From: Locusta migratoria
Taxonomy: Eukaryota; Arthropoda; Insecta; Orthoptera; Acrididae
NCBI GenBank assembly: GCA_026315105.1
Contig: CM048747.1
Coordinates: 277,527,491 to 277,591,490, forward strand
Length of the DNA stretch: 64,000 bases
Direction of reading: 5' to 3'
In this document: in pieces, positions 34,030 through 45,845 of the stretch
Layout: each line of letters begins with the position of its first letter
Numbering within the stretch: the stretch's first letter is position 1
Translations under genes and position numbers: made by a program
The notes under the pieces: model-generated
Seen by the model: only the letters and a program-made list of their open reading frames with translations
The model's database searches: none
Told to the model about the DNA's origin: nothing

Positions 34030-34204
34030 CCCCCCCCCCCCCTCCAGGACAAGAGTCACGGGAGTCTAAAAGTAGCTTTCTAGATTTGGAGGCCCCACCA
34101 GAAGGAGAAGCCAAGCGCGCTCCAAAAAGGTATTTGGAGCCCCTCCCCCCCAGACCAGAGGCTCGGGGCGGTCTGCCCCCTCCATCCCCTTAGTCCGTCA
34201 CTGG
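34030..34204. repeat. hAT-type terminal fragment
   Basis: The right edge reads, on the minus strand, CAGTGACGGACTAAGGGGAT followed by a G-rich tract. I associate this with a distinct hAT terminus. The opposite end is not found. It may be a fragment captured in the surrounding element. Confidence 0.45.
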
Positions 34205-36099
34205 GTATCTCCACTTTCATATGCCAAATTCAGCCAAGAACCAATTTCATTCTCAGTGAAACTATCGTCTTGAGGCACGTTGTCCATTTTCATAAACTAA
34301 ACAATAACCAAGGAGACGCTTTCGAAAACTAGGTCCGGAACCAGCGGTAAACAATGTACTGCATACGCTTTCGCATTAACGCGGTATTGTTTAAATGTTT
34401 ACCACATCCTAAACAATCTACTTACGCGCTATATTATTCTCTTGTAGATAGGCGGTAGTTACATCAATTTTTCCGCTGATTCAGATATGCGGTTTTGCTT
34501 TACTTCGGCGGTTTTTTATTTTATTTTATTATTTTTTTAATTTGCTTTGTGTGTGTGTGTGTTTCTTTTTCAATAATTAAATATTTGACACTCTGGCAGC
34601 TTCAGTATATGCGCTGAGACTCAGGGATATCAACTAACTGAAAAACGCTAAATCAGGAATTTGTCAGTTCCGCGGTATTGTTTCTTCACTAACTATATAT
34701 TTTAGGCAACATGGTCTATTTGCTCTTTAGAACAAAGTGAAATAAATATTATCTAAATATATGTAATATGATTTGAAAATATGCAACAGGGAAAATTATT
34801 TTAGTAGTTGAAATTAAAAGTTATTAAGCTTTCAACTTTGAGACTCTTTTTCTCAGATTGTCTAGAAATTATATATTAATGCAAGAACATATTGATCTAT
34901 AAAAAATCCTCTTATTTTTTAGACAAAATTCTCGAGTCTAATCATACTTTATTGTAATCGTAACTTATGTTAATAAAAAGCCAAAAAGCTTAAAATTGCC
35001 TAGAAATGCGTTATTTGACAATTTTTAACATGTTTTGAGGGAGGGCCTCCGGACCCCCAGCCTGGTGACATAATCCCCCCCCCCCCCCGAAATTTTTTTC
35101 TGGATACGGCTTTGAATCGTACGATGCAGTAAGTGTTTATAAGCCAGGCTGGGGATGATGTAACATATCGGTGTACCTCTCACCCGTCACGGTAGCAGTT
35201 ACAAAACCATAATCACGCAATTGCTCAAAGAAAAATGGCCCGATAACGGTAGACGTGGTAAGTCGAACCCATACCGTGCAATGGAGTTTCCACGACAGTT
35301 CTAGGATTTTCGGTAGTCCAAATTCTGCAGTGGTGGGCGTTGACAGACCCTCGGAGCGTGAAATGAGCTTCGTCAGTCCACAACACTTTACTCAACCAAT
35401 CGTCATCTTCCGCCATCTTTTGAAATGCCCACACCGCAAATGCTCTCTGCTTCATTAAATCGCCAGGTAACAGTTTATGATGCCGACGGATTTTGTAAGG
35501 ATAGCTTCGGAGGGATCGCCTAAGTGCCAACCAAACAGTAGTGTAAGGAATGTCGGTGTGACGTGCGACTGCACGAGCGCTGACTTCCCCGTGCATAGAC
35601 GAACACGCTACAGTCTGCATTTCTTCCTGAACTGTCTGAGCAGCATTACGCCTTGTGCTCGGTCGGCCACTACGGGGTCTATCATCTACACATCCGTGGC
35701 TTCGAACTTCAAAATCATTCTCGCCACAGGTGCATTTGTCAACGGACCTTTACCCGTTCGAATCCCATTCCTATGGTGATAGGATCGTAATGCTGAACTA
35801 GAACATTCCCCATTCTGATAATACAGCTTCACTAAAAGCGCCTTTTCAGATAACGTCAACAATCTGCGACTGATGGTGCATCTGATTCTCTCTCTTACTA
35901 CAGCTCCTTTTATACACGATTTTCATGTGCAGTCACTGACGTTTTGCTGTCCAGCGCTATATTTTTGTTGTTGTTTTAATAAACCCTCATGGCATTCCAA
36001 ACATGTGTGTCAATTTTTACCTCTCTATCTACATTATCCCGCGATTTATTAAGTTTTCAAATTTATAGTGACTTTTTGATCACCCGGTATTATGTCATG

Positions 36100-36620
36100 T
36101 TACATTGGCTGTTTAACTCCGTTACCAGTCTCGATTGAAAAACTTTTCCTCGATCTCTAATTGTAGATTTTGGTGCTCCATGTTGCAATACAATGTCTTC
36201 CTTGATGAACTTGGCTACTTGAGATGCATTGGCTGTTTTCTCAGCTTTTGCAATGGCATATCAGGTTATACAATCAGTGCAAACAATAATTCACATAAGG
36301 CCCCTAGTAGAAGTAGGAAATCGTCCAAGTAAGTCAATGACAACACATTAGAAAGGCATTTCCGATGGTGAAAATGGTCTGAGTCATCTTAGAGGTTACT
36401 GAAGAACTGGCTACCATCTCTGGCACTCTCGACAGTGCAATACATAGTGATTAACACTTCTTGTTGGCCAGACAAACCTCTTGCGGATTCTGTCAGTAGT
36501 TTTTATAACCCCAAGATGTCCGGCCTCAGGTGTATCATAGAATTTCTGTAGAACCTGTAAGTGCATGTGTTTCGAAATCTCTGGAAGCCACCTCTTTCCA
36601 AAAAAGAACAAACCTTTCCT
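36100..36620 (-). pseudogene. gypsy-2 integrase, zinc-binding and core fragment
   Basis: KFYDTPEAGHLGVIKTTDRI and the later CRECQR give the H2C2 zinc-binding region. The core continues with stops: VVIDLLGRFPTSTRG, then NASQVAKFIKEDIVLQHGAP. The invariant aspartates are partly replaced (IRDRGKVFQ instead of SDRGxxF). It ends at the mariner insertion point near CNMT. Confidence 0.7.
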
Positions 36621-36959
36621 TGCAAAATAATCTATTAATGATCGTAAATTATTCTTTCACATACTCTGACCGATTCAAGACATCGATAATATGTGTAGCT
36701 TGGCGTACTGCTTTTGTCATCACAAAGATCTTGGAGCACAGCAAGACAGTAGCACTCTTCATCATTCTCTTACTGATGTTCCACTGGGTCTCTTGAGAGG
36801 CAGTCAACATTTAAGTTTTCCTTCCATTGGTGTACACTATAATAATGTCATACCCTTGAAGATGTAGTGTACACATGGCAAGTCATCCTGAACGGACTTT
36901 AAAACCTTGTAAACCAACAAAGTGAATGACGATAACGATAGAATAAACATTTTTTTTAA

Positions 36960-37180
36960 TTAATTTTCCTTTAGTGGACACAGAAGAATTGTCTTCCCTC
37001 TGAAGAGAATTACTGGTGGTGACCATGGGCTTTGACATGGCAGAATGAAGTCATCCTTCGTCGTTTTCTCATTTTTTTCATGGATTATTCGACGTTCTGT
37101 TGCTGAACAACGGTAAGCTCTCTGGCTGATAGTCGGCACTGTTAATTTGGTGTTTAATCTTGGACTAGCTTGACACACTC
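36960..37180 (-). pseudogene. gypsy-2 reverse transcriptase, N-terminal fragment
   Basis: The minus-strand frame reads ISQRAYRCSATERRIIHEKN then ILPCQSPWSPPVILFRGK. This is the pattern of gypsy RT starts (polypeptide before FCVDYR). It then hits a stop, and the palm with YLDD is absent. Confidence 0.65.
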
Positions 37181-37900
37181 CTAACTTGGGGATTGAAACA
37201 TTCAGAGAACTCTTAAAGAACGGCGAGTAGTTTCAACCGTTGGTCTACTGTTAAGTCTTGGGAGAGTCAAAGAAGAAGATCTTCTCTCATATTAACAGCA
37301 CTAATCTCGACTGCAGTTTAATCCTGAGTTCTTGTTATCAATGTGCCACTCGGAAGACGGTGTTGATCCTTGCAGCAGTTACCCACACATAATTCCTTTC
37401 TTGAGGGACACAACAGAGACTGGAACATATGTCTTTCTCCAGTGATAAGCCCCTATTACCTTCCACAATGTGTTGTGCGACACGTGGTAGTTACCTTTGA
37501 AGCACTGACCGCAAGAATAACTACTTCATTCAGCACACACAGCATCCACACAGTAGAACGCCTACTTTCATCTACCTAGGCTTTCATCTTGTCTATCATA
37601 TTTTGTTAGCAACCACAGTGTGTAATTGCTTGGGAAGCCTTTAGGTAGTCTCAGCCGAGAATAAAGTCATGAATTCATTCTTCTAATACAAGCGACTCAA
37701 AAAGCCTGTATTTGGTCATTTATACAGACACGAATAATGCATATTCATATAGGCTACCTTAAGTTGTGTGGTCTTGTTGTTGGCAAAAATAGTTCTTTGC
37801 AATTGCCGACAGTACTCATCCGAAGTAATCGAACTTGAAGCTCTTGAGTCCACAAGCACTCATGTGAGTCGACTATAGATACTTCGTAGCATGGATGTGG

Positions 37901-40900
37901 GGCATTTATATCTTCTTTTAGCTGTGTTTACGAATGGACGTCTCTCGGTAGCGTATCGGAGATGATTGCAGTGGTAAATTAATGTTCTTTGGTCGATAAG
38001 CATCGAGTTAGAGGATTAGTTACCTACATTGGAGGTGCATTTAATCGTATGTTTAGTCTCTAAAGGATTGCTCTTGGAGATCGTTAAAAAAAAATCTGGT
38101 GTTGCATTAGTTCGAAATGGTGTAGACTATTTTGCGTTGCTGCTTGTAAGGATTATAAGAACTTGGCTTGCATCTAGATCTTTTCTTGTTAGCTGTTCTG
38201 TGCGTGTGCACGTCGCTCATTTTTTTACACTGTGTTACAGATGTTTATCGAGAGTAATAATTTGTTAGAAGGAGTGGAATACGATGGTGATTTGTGCGCG
38301 AATGCTCGAGGTATACAGTCTATTGGCTGATAGAGAGCGTTCCAGAAATATTGTCTGCCGGGCTATGCATTGGAAACAAAGTTGTGGTTGGATGTTAGGG
38401 ACAGGTCAAGCAACCAACGTAGTTATTGGGTGGAGAGAGAGCGAGATCGAAACTTTATTAAAACGCTGTGTGTCTGGGAGATCTTGTCTGTTACTGATCG
38501 CGGTTATAACACCATCTGTGGTAACTTGTTTAGAGTTGGTACTGGGTTAGTGACGGATGTAAGGATAGCTCTGTCTGGGTTGTTACGAACGTATACATAG
38601 CTAAACGAGTTGGAATGGCTAGATTATTCTGTTGTTGTAGGTTCGTGTTGACTGCAAGGTGTAGTTCTGTTACTGTGTTGGAAATGTTTGGCGCTTACAG
38701 AGAGTGTTTTAGGCTAGATAGGACGGAATGTAAGTAAAAAGTGTCGATATACCCTAAATATATACGTCACGGTAAGGCTGTAAAGAAAACTGACTTTGGT
38801 GGTGCATTGATCTTTCGTCGAAGCATCGTCTGTTTAATCGTATGCTAGTGTTGGCTACTTTACGGCTGGTGTGCACCACGTTTACGTAGCGGATATGCCT
38901 GCTGCGGTAAATCATAATTCTTTCGTCGAAAATCAACGTGTTTTATAAAACTCCTATAGTTTCGTTACTTAAAGTGCGCTAGTTGTAGCCAATGGAGTGC
39001 GCGCGCGCGCGCGCGCGCGCGCGCGTGTGTGTGTGTGTAGTAAATTCCGCAAGTTCGATACTGCAAACGTTGGAGATAAGACGAAGTTACTATTTCTGGA
39101 ATACATGGGGGGAAATATATACGTCCTGTGGGTATATATCTTATAAACTGCAGCTAATCGATGTTTTTTAATGGAGGCGCTCCCATCTATACTACAGCAG
39201 CAGCTTCGTGTAGATGGCTTCTATCTCCTGGATTTTTGGACAATACTTTAACCGAGTGGTGTTCGTATCCGAGCATGACTTTCGGATGGGAGGAGCAATA
39301 TCAAAGTGGTTACGGGCGATGAAACGACTGCTTAACGTGGTTGGCGTCGAATTGTAGAACCAAAATAAATTTGTCGAAAAATCACAAGCCCTGGTGTAAG
39401 CAAAGATATCGATTTTATAAAGAGTCCAGGCAGTTGATTGTTAGGACTTTTATTTTTTCGCCGGGTCGAGAAGATGGTATTACCAGGATGGAGGATTGTG
39501 TAAGATTGTTTAAGTGTTCTAAAAGAGAAGATACGGTATTTACAAAGTGTGCCGTTGTACTGTGCAAACGCTTTTAGATTTGATACTTGGGTATTAAGAG
39601 TACCAGAAAATTGACCGCTCTCTCGGACATTATGTTTTCTTTTTTTTTAGTTTCGACTGTAAATTACTTGTAGAGTCGAGCAAGGAACTATATTTTTTTT
39701 AGCATTCCAGGACTTTATTATCCACAGACGTAGATATCGTCTACGTTATTCCACAAGTCCAAAGAAGAAGAAGAAGGGTAAACGAAAACTGGGTTATATG
39801 GCGAAGACACATGCTTTTGAAAGGAGGCTATTGTATATGTGCAAGCCCGGTTTAAACAGATAGTGTGGGGAAAAATATTTGCTTTTACAGTAAACAGGCG
39901 GGGGGATTGGTCTCGCATAGTTGTACTGGCCGAAATTAGCGGAACACACGACAAACGTGTTTGTACTGTGTGTGACTCCCATCCATTCCTTAGAGAGCAG
40001 GTTATGATCGAAGTGTGCGGGAGTTGGTTGCGATATGTTTGCGAACATTACGTTGCATGTACTCAGTTGTACTGTAATAAACAAAACAAAAATTGTAACA
40101 CTCCATGTCCTATATAGAATCATGTGTTGTGGCGTGTAGGTTAGCGTCTTCGTTTGCGGTGGACATATACTTGTAATTAAAATAATAAATCTTAGTTCGG
40201 AGTAGGACTTTTGTGGGTAAAGGGCGGGTCGAGCTGGAAATCTGTGTTGCATTGGGCAGGTAACTTCGGTTCTGTGGTTGCTGTATTGTCGAATAAGGGT
40301 GTTGTTAGGCCAATAATTTCGAAAAGTTTTAGTGTAGACGGTCGGAATCGGTAAATTATTTCACGTATTTTTCTTTTATTTCGACTCTCCATTGCACAAT
40401 AGGGATTAAATGTCATCTGGGGCGCTGGAATATCGGTGTCAGATAAATGTAGTTTGCATCGTAACAGGACATAGAGATTTCTTAGATGGGATGTGTACTG
40501 CTGTAGCAAGGAAATAAGAGGTAAAATTAAAGTACCCGAACTCTCGGAAGGCGCAGTTATACCTCGATCTAAGAAGAAGGAAACGTAACAGGGCAAGATC
40601 GCTAGAGTGTTAAATTTCGGAACTTTCGGCATGGCTTAGCTCCATTAAATAAATGCATTGCGAGCTATCCTTGTCAGAATGGTGCGTCTGCATAGAAGGT
40701 TTTGATCATTTGGAGATGTAACTTAGGTGTTTTTGTTTAAACACTTAGCATATGTTTCTTTTATGTAGTCTGCCGAGAGAGCGCTCTGCGTTCTGGACGA
40801 TTGTTAACGGTGCTTGCAGATGTTTATTTAGAGACTTTGTGCTAAATGTCATTGCCGATTTTCGTTATTTGGAATTTTTGTATAAACACTATGTCGTATT

Positions 40901-41500
40901 CTGCTGCTTGCCGCTGTTGTTGCTGTTTTATCGAAAGAGTGGTTGGCATACAAGTTAATCCCGTTCGATGGCTATTGCTTGCATCGTCTAAACGAAGAGA
41001 TACATTTATAGATGCAAGGTTGTGGTCGAGTTCCGAAACGGACCACTTCTTTTCTTTTCGTTAATTGGCTCTGGTTAGAATTGTTTTTGTATATCGAAAG
41101 AGTTTATGTTAAGATGGATACGTAAGTTTGCGGCGTTCGTTACCGTAACCTGCGCTATTATTATTATTAAACACGTCTGTCGGCTGTAGTCTATGCGAAG
41201 AGCGTGGAGAGAGATGGGAGTGTAAATTCTTACTTGCAAATTTTGCATACGAGTTTTAATATTTTACTACTACATGCTGTAGTATACGAGACCAACTAAG
41301 CATTTCTGTTCTAAATTGTTTTTTAGCATACGAAGAACACTATGGTAGCTTTATTTTTTTACAAGAATAATAATAATAAACGGCGGAAATTGTTGTTGTT
41401 ACATAAATCGAGATCTGGCGTACGGATCGCTGCGGCGCGCTTAATAATAAATATGCGATTTAATTGGCTGCTGACCTGTCGGGGCGCGGTCGCAGTAAAA
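37901..41500. other. 3.6 kb without recognisable transposon; candidate host DNA
   Basis: No transposon domain, SINE or paired terminus found. CpG dinucleotides look commoner than in the transposon-rich parts (impression, not counted). A (GC)n(GT)n microsatellite is at 38999-39038. The open frames are short and of ordinary composition, and I cannot name any. It could be intron or upstream DNA of a host gene. Confidence 0.4.
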
Positions 41501-42135
41501 AGAGAGCAGGGGTCGGCCTGTGGGGGCGGTGTCTGTGCGGTCAAGACAATCGTCGCGGTATTGTTTGTTCTCGCGGGTAGGGCGGGTGGCGGCGTCCCTT
41601 GAGAACCGGTCGCGAGCGTGGAGGAGGAGGGGGGTAGCATCTGTCGGCGGCGGAGGCGGCGGTCCGGCAATCGGCCGAGCGAGTAGGGGTCGCGGGTGCG
41701 AGTACAGACATGTCGAGGGGTCTACAGGTCTGGACCTGTCGGAGGTGCCGCCTGTCTGGCGGCAGTGCCGGGGGTGGAGGGGGGCGTCGAACCGGCCAGG
41801 TGTGTGGTCCAGGGTGCGAGTACCGACATGTCGAGGGGTCTACAGGTCTGGACCTGTCGGAGGTGCCGCTTGTCTGGCGGCGGCACCGAGGGGTGGAGGG
41901 GGGGGGGGGGGCGGGGCGTCGTGTGTGGCCGAGGGAGGTGTTGCAACCTGTCAATCATCCTTAAGTGCGTTATGGCGGCGTCCTTTGATTAGCGGTCGGA
42001 CAAGTAGCGTTGATGACCTAAATGTAAACTGTCAATCATCTTTAGTTCTTCCAGGAAGACCTATCAATCATCTTGTGGCGGCATCCTTTGATCTGCGATC
42101 CGGCAATTGGCCGAAGGAGGAGGGGTGGGGCGTAA
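41500..42135. promoter_or_regulatory. CpG-rich block of duplicated modules
   Basis: Strongly GC- and CpG-rich. A 118-bp unit is tandemly repeated (start GGGTGCG at 41694 and 41812), containing CATGTCGAGGGGTCTACAGG twice. Flanking modules also recur: TCCGGCAATCGGCCGAGCGA (41664) resembles TCCGGCAATTGGCCGAAGGA (42100), and TGTCAATCATC occurs at 41949 and 42029. It looks like an unmethylated CpG island or promoter-proximal exon. A long plus-strand frame (41520-42257) is likely a by-product of GC richness and of the 118-bp repeat. Confidence 0.4.
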
Positions 42136-42859
42136 TTCAAATTTCCCGCCAAAAAAACAAAAGACGCGCGAATCTCAGTGGGGTGAAACTCCCACAGCTA
42201 TACTACTTTTATATATATATATATATATATATTTGCTCGTTCTTTTTACCTTCGTAAATATCACCAGGACTGTGTAATCTAGTCCTGCAGTTCTTACTCA
42301 CCATTTGGCTCCGAGAGTTTCAAAATTATTTTGTATGATCTGAAGTTTCTTGTAATTTGTTTCAATCACGTAGTGTTTGTCTACAGTTGACTTGAATAAT
42401 TGTTATTTGGTCTTGATGTTGAGACAGTTACTTTTAAAAAGGGAATCAGGGGATTTAACAACCTCATTGTAGCCGATTTTGTGCCGTTGATGTGCTGAGT
42501 ATATTGCTAACAATTTCTTGTCCAGATATACGCCACGTACTTACTCTTGGTGACCATGGAATGGACTGATTCTCTACGACTATTGGCCGTCGTCTGGTGA
42601 AGAGAACTGCCACCGTTTTTCTGGGTTTGGTGGTTATGTTGTTACGTGTTGCCCAGAGCAACATGAGGTCTAGTCATCGTTGTTTAAGCGTGATTAGTTG
42701 GTTTAGGATCCATCCAGTTGCCAGGAAGGGCGTATCACCAGCTTATAATCTGATAGATACGTTTTGGAGTGATTAAAATTAGATTGTTCGTTATATAGAT
42801 CCGTGTTAAGGGGATCCTCATGGGTGTGGATCGTGTACTTTTTGTTTTTTTCTTTCTTT

Positions 42860-42861
<2 letters not shown>
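42136..42861. other. Unassigned, with (TA)n
   Basis: TA array at 42210-42232. No gene recognised. Confidence 0.4.
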
Positions 42862-42911
<50 letters not shown>

Positions 42912-42984
42912 AAGCGATAATAATACTAATGCAGATAAGGAGTAAGGAGTTGGCTACTAGAAAGTCTTTTAGCCTCCTTAAAAA

Positions 42985-43173
42985 AAATTCAAAAGTTGTA
43001 AATCTATTAGACTTAACTGCTTGGTTATTAATCTCTAGCTTACAAACTACTTGAACTAAGTTTAACTTAAGGACTACACATACACCCATTCTCGAGTTGG
43101 GACTCGAACCCTTGGCGGAGAACGGCCCGCGCACCGCAGCATGGCCCCTCAATGCCCACGGCTATTCCGCCGT
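42985..43173 (-). repeat. Divergent SINE inside the Jockey-like LINE
   Basis: The tail TTACAAACTACTTGAACTAA, the 'ATACACCCATTCTCGAGTTGGG' region and the B-box region ACTCGAACCCTTGGCGG belong to the SINE superfamily, in an older subfamily like 1996-2168. The LINE reading frame continues on both sides (NTDHLKR to the right, RRLKDFL to the left). Confidence 0.65.
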
Positions 43174-44556
43174 TTGGCGTTTAAGATGATCTGTATTTGT
43201 AGCTAATTTTTTTATGGTTGCTGGTAAATTATTGAAAATATGTGTTCTTGAGTAGTGGACCCCTATTTGAATTAAAGTAAGTGCTATTAAGCCCTTGTGT
43301 AGATCATCTTTGTTCCTACCATTGTATAAACTGAGCGGGTTGTGGGGGAAAAGGGATATATTATTTATGACAAATTTCATTAAGGAATAAATATACTGAG
43401 AGACACTAGTTAGTATACCACGTTCTTTGAATAGGCTTCTACAGACTATCTGTGAATTTACTCCACAAATAATACGTAGTACACGTTTTTGGACTATGAA
43501 AACTTTTGCTTGACTTGAACCGAAAATATTATACCATATGATATTATGGAATGAAAGTAAGCAAATTATGCAAGAAAACTTGCCTGACTTGAAGAGTTAT
43601 CTCAAAATATTATACCATATGACATTATGGAATGAAAGTAAGCAAATTATGCAGGCATTGCTATTTTTATGTTGCTTATGTCTGATAACACTCGAATTAC
43701 AAATACAGATTTGTTAAGGTGTTTCTCCAGTTCTGTGCTGTGCTCCTCCCAACTGAATTTATTATCAAGTTGTAACCCCAGGAATTTAATATTATCAACC
43801 TCTTCTATCTGCTCTTCATCATACTTTGTGCATATGCAGGCTGGAAATGGCTTATATATTCTGAACTGCATGTAGTAAGTCTTTTCAAAGTTTAATGTCA
43901 ACGAGTAGGCTTAAAGAAATTAATGTTAAAGAAAATATCACTAGCAGACCTTTCTAGAACTATGCTCGACATAATATTTACTGCAATTACTAGTATCACA
44001 TGCAAACAAAATGAACTCTGCTTCTGGCAGTGTAACTGATGAGAGGTCATTAATGAGCATAAGAAAAAGCAATGGCCCTAAGATGGATTCTTCTGGGACA
44101 CCTCAAGTAATTTCTTCCCAATCTGATGATGACTGATGATTTAATTCACTAGTCGCTTGCACTCACATCCTTTGTTTGCTTTTAGCGAAGTACGACTTGA
44201 ACTATTTCCCAGCAATTCGCGTCACATCACAGAATTCTAATTTACTTTTTTAAAGGTTGTTATGGTTCACACAATCAAATGCCTTTGACAAATCACAGAA
44301 AACACCCGCTGCCTGTAATTTATTATCTAATGAATTAAGTACATACTCACTGTAGGTGTAAATAGCCTCCTCGATATAGGAACCTTTCAGAAATCCAAAC
44401 TGTGTCATTTGAGGTTAGGTGGTTGAGAAGCTGTTTGCACATTACCTTTTCTAGAATTTTTGAGAATGGTGCTACAAGTGAAATCGGTTTGTAGTCTGAT
44501 TGTATTTCTTTATCCACTTTCTTGAATAGACGTTTAATATACGCAAATTTTAACCA
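43160..44556 (-). pseudogene. Jockey-like reverse transcriptase fragment
   Basis: Blocks in order: APFSKILEKVMCKQLLNHL, VFCDLSKAFDCVNHNNL (motif A), GVPEESILGPLLFLMLIND, then a worn FILFACDTSN where the catalytic Asp pair should be (ADD changed to ACD). Next come KFLGLQLDNKFSWEEH and the C-terminal THIFNNLPATIKKLA. Stops, frameshifts and an 81-bp tandem duplication (copies of ATATTATACCATATGA at about 43526 and 43607) break it. Confidence 0.75.
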
Positions 44557-44559
44557 ATG

Positions 44560-45640
44560 AAAAGGTCGAGATGTCGTTTATGTAGACATTGGAAAGTGTC
44601 AGTGACGAGAACAACCCTTGGTGTATTCCTGCCAATGGTGTCGTCTGTCCTGAAGTTTGGTCTTCAATACGAACATATATTCTTCAAGGTAGTCATCAAA
44701 CATCTTGGTGTAACAGTCAGATATTTGTGTGTCTTGGTGTAACGGCAGTTTAACGAAAAGGTGCTCTCTTCAGATCTCATTGTACGCTTTCTCAATGTCC
44801 AAGAAGACTGCGACAATGTATCGACATCTGTTAAAATAGTCCTGTAATATTGTCGCGTTGAAATGGGAGCAGGCTTGACTTCGAAGACAACTGAACACAG
44901 CACTTATACTCAACGCACGTTTATTACGAACTTAACAAACTCGCAGCACTGGCTGCCTCTCAGGCAGAGTGCTCTGCTGTTTATACACAGAATGTACCAG
45001 AAATTAGAAGAACAGTTAACATAAGAAAAAAGTAGAATTTACAAGTGAACATAACAAAGATGTAGAACATTCTGGAATTGGTAATTACTAAGAAATAAAT
45101 CTTTGCTGGTGGGCGGGATTGACCCGGCGACTTCCAGCACCGCAGTCCGTGACGCTATCCCCTGCGCCACGCCGCAGTCGGTGTTCGTGATCTCTCGCGG
45201 CAATATTTCCGCGATGCGGAGCAGCTGCAGTACCACCGACAGCTTACTCTGGTAGCTAAACTGTTCTGGGAGGATAGCATGATGTTAATCAGATCCTTTT
45301 GTATCCTCTTGATCAATACTCTTTCTAGGTCTTCTCAAACATCGGTAATAAACATGGGGCGATAGCTGTACGGTTTTGAATGATCTTTGTCTGTCATAAG
45401 GATTTGTAGTAGACGCACAACATTCCATGCTGCTTGGAAATGTGTGTAAAGTAGGCTGCTGTTTATGAACCTCGTTAAAAATCCCAGTATTTTGCTTGGA
45501 AGGTTTTTGAGATCTTCATTGCTAATGAGAACAGAACCGTGAATTGTGGCCTATCGTCCATAGGGACAGGTCTGAAGATTTTCAGGATGTTGTTGACCTT
45601 TGAAATGTGCCTGACCAATATCAGCGTCGGCGGATGTTGA
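44560..45640 (-). pseudogene. Second LINE reverse transcriptase fragment, with a gypsy-A solo LTR in it
   Basis: Right of the LTR: LPMFEKTLERVLIKRIQKDL and VVLQLLRIAEIL. Left of the LTR: the frame resumes as YIVAVFLDIEKAYNEI (motif A). These are consecutive RT blocks of a Jockey/R1-type LINE. The LTR at 44851-45202 sits between them with an ATAT duplication. Stops are present and no 3' tail is recognised. Confidence 0.72.
44851..45202 (-). mobile_element. Solo LTR of gypsy-A family (second)
   Basis: 352 bp, on the plus strand TGTCGCGTTGAAAT to CTCTCGCGGCA, flanked by ATAT (44847-44850, 45203-45206). It is in the opposite orientation to the copy at 9088. The tRNA-like module is at about 45107-45178. 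It interrupts LINE coding sequence. Confidence 0.88.
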
Positions 45641-45756
45641 TAGTAAATTTCCATGTATAGTTTTGCCAGTGCCGACGGATTGCAGATCAGCCCCTATCGC
45701 CCAAAGATTGCATGCTCCTGGGTTCGTTGAAGGCGTAAATGTTTCACCACCTGTAA

Positions 45757-45845
45757 AAAAATGTTCAAATGTCTGTAAAGCTATGGGACCTAATTGCTGT
45801 GTCGTCAGTCCCTATACTTACAAATTACTTTTAACTTATGCCTTC
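45757..45845 (-). repeat. SINE tail fragment
   Basis: AAAAAAATGTTCAAATGTCT, then 'TATGGGACC' and GTCGTCAGTCCCTATACTTA. This is the 3' part of the SINE with the head missing. Confidence 0.65.

Larger units (their letters stand above)
33351..35114. mobile_element. Non-autonomous hAT-like insertion inside the mariner transposase
   Basis: The left end CAAGGCCGTACCCAGAGGGG and the right end (other strand) CAAAGCCGTATCCAGAAAAA are inverted repeats. Both flanks carry the perfect 8-bp duplication AATCGTAC (33343-33350, 35115-35122), which is transposase coding sequence duplicated once. No transposase is recognised inside. It contains a SINE in its left G-run and a second hAT-type end at 34204. Confidence 0.82.
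33008..35850 (-). pseudogene. Mariner-like transposase, split by an insertion
   Basis: The N-terminal and central part is at 35115-35850: a GMIRTGK-like helix region, then LPGDLMKQRAFAVWAFQKMA and the first Asp block LWTDEAHFTLRG. The C-terminal part is at 33008-33342: IFMQDGAPPHIA, WPPRSPDLS, DYWFWGYLKSQVY. The second and third catalytic Asp (QDGA, SPDL) are 37 residues apart, a DD37D-type spacing. Besides the 33351-35114 insertion there are frameshifts near 33200-33235 and 35260 and stops before 35640, so it is dead. Confidence 0.8.
32778..36087 (-). mobile_element. Mariner-like transposon with >100-bp TIRs, inserted in gypsy-2
   Basis: Termini CCAGGTGATCAAAAAGTCAG (left) and, on the other strand, CCGGGTGATCAAAAAGTCAC (right) continue as inverted repeats for about 110 bp, including GTAGATAGAGAGGTAAAAAT. 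TA flanks both ends (32776-32777, 36088-36089). Removing the 1.77-kb hAT-like insertion leaves about 1.54 kb, a normal size for this group. Confidence 0.85.
32549..37900 (-). mobile_element. Decayed Ty3/gypsy element (gypsy-2), interrupted by a mariner-like transposon
   Basis: Fragments in element order from the right: a protease-like piece near 37800-37870 (VDSRASSSITSDEY), the start of RT at 36960-37180, the integrase zinc region and core at 36100-36620, and the integrase C-terminal half at 32560-32775. The 3.3-kb gap between the last two is exactly the mariner-like element 32778-36087. No LTRs are recognised, and most of RT and RNase H is gone. Confidence 0.75.
42862..44556 (-). mobile_element. 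Jockey-like non-LTR retrotransposon, 5'-truncated, SINE inside
   Basis: On the minus strand it ends in a 48-base poly(A) (T-run 42862-42909), the normal 3' end of this LINE type. Upstream, reverse transcriptase coding is readable from about 44556 to 43160, then resumes past a SINE as LRRLKDFLVANSL at 42910-42985. The endonuclease is missing, so the copy is 5'-truncated. Confidence 0.75.

Noticed and set aside
41520..42257. 245-codon plus-strand frame
   Set aside because: Gly/Arg/Ala-rich translation of a CpG-rich duplicated block ending in a TA microsatellite (YIYIYI). Open because of composition.
42803..43152. Frames with poly-Phe or poly-Lys
   Set aside because: They are translations of the T48 run, which is the poly(A) tail of the minus-strand LINE. 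Only the LRRLKDF part is real LINE relic.
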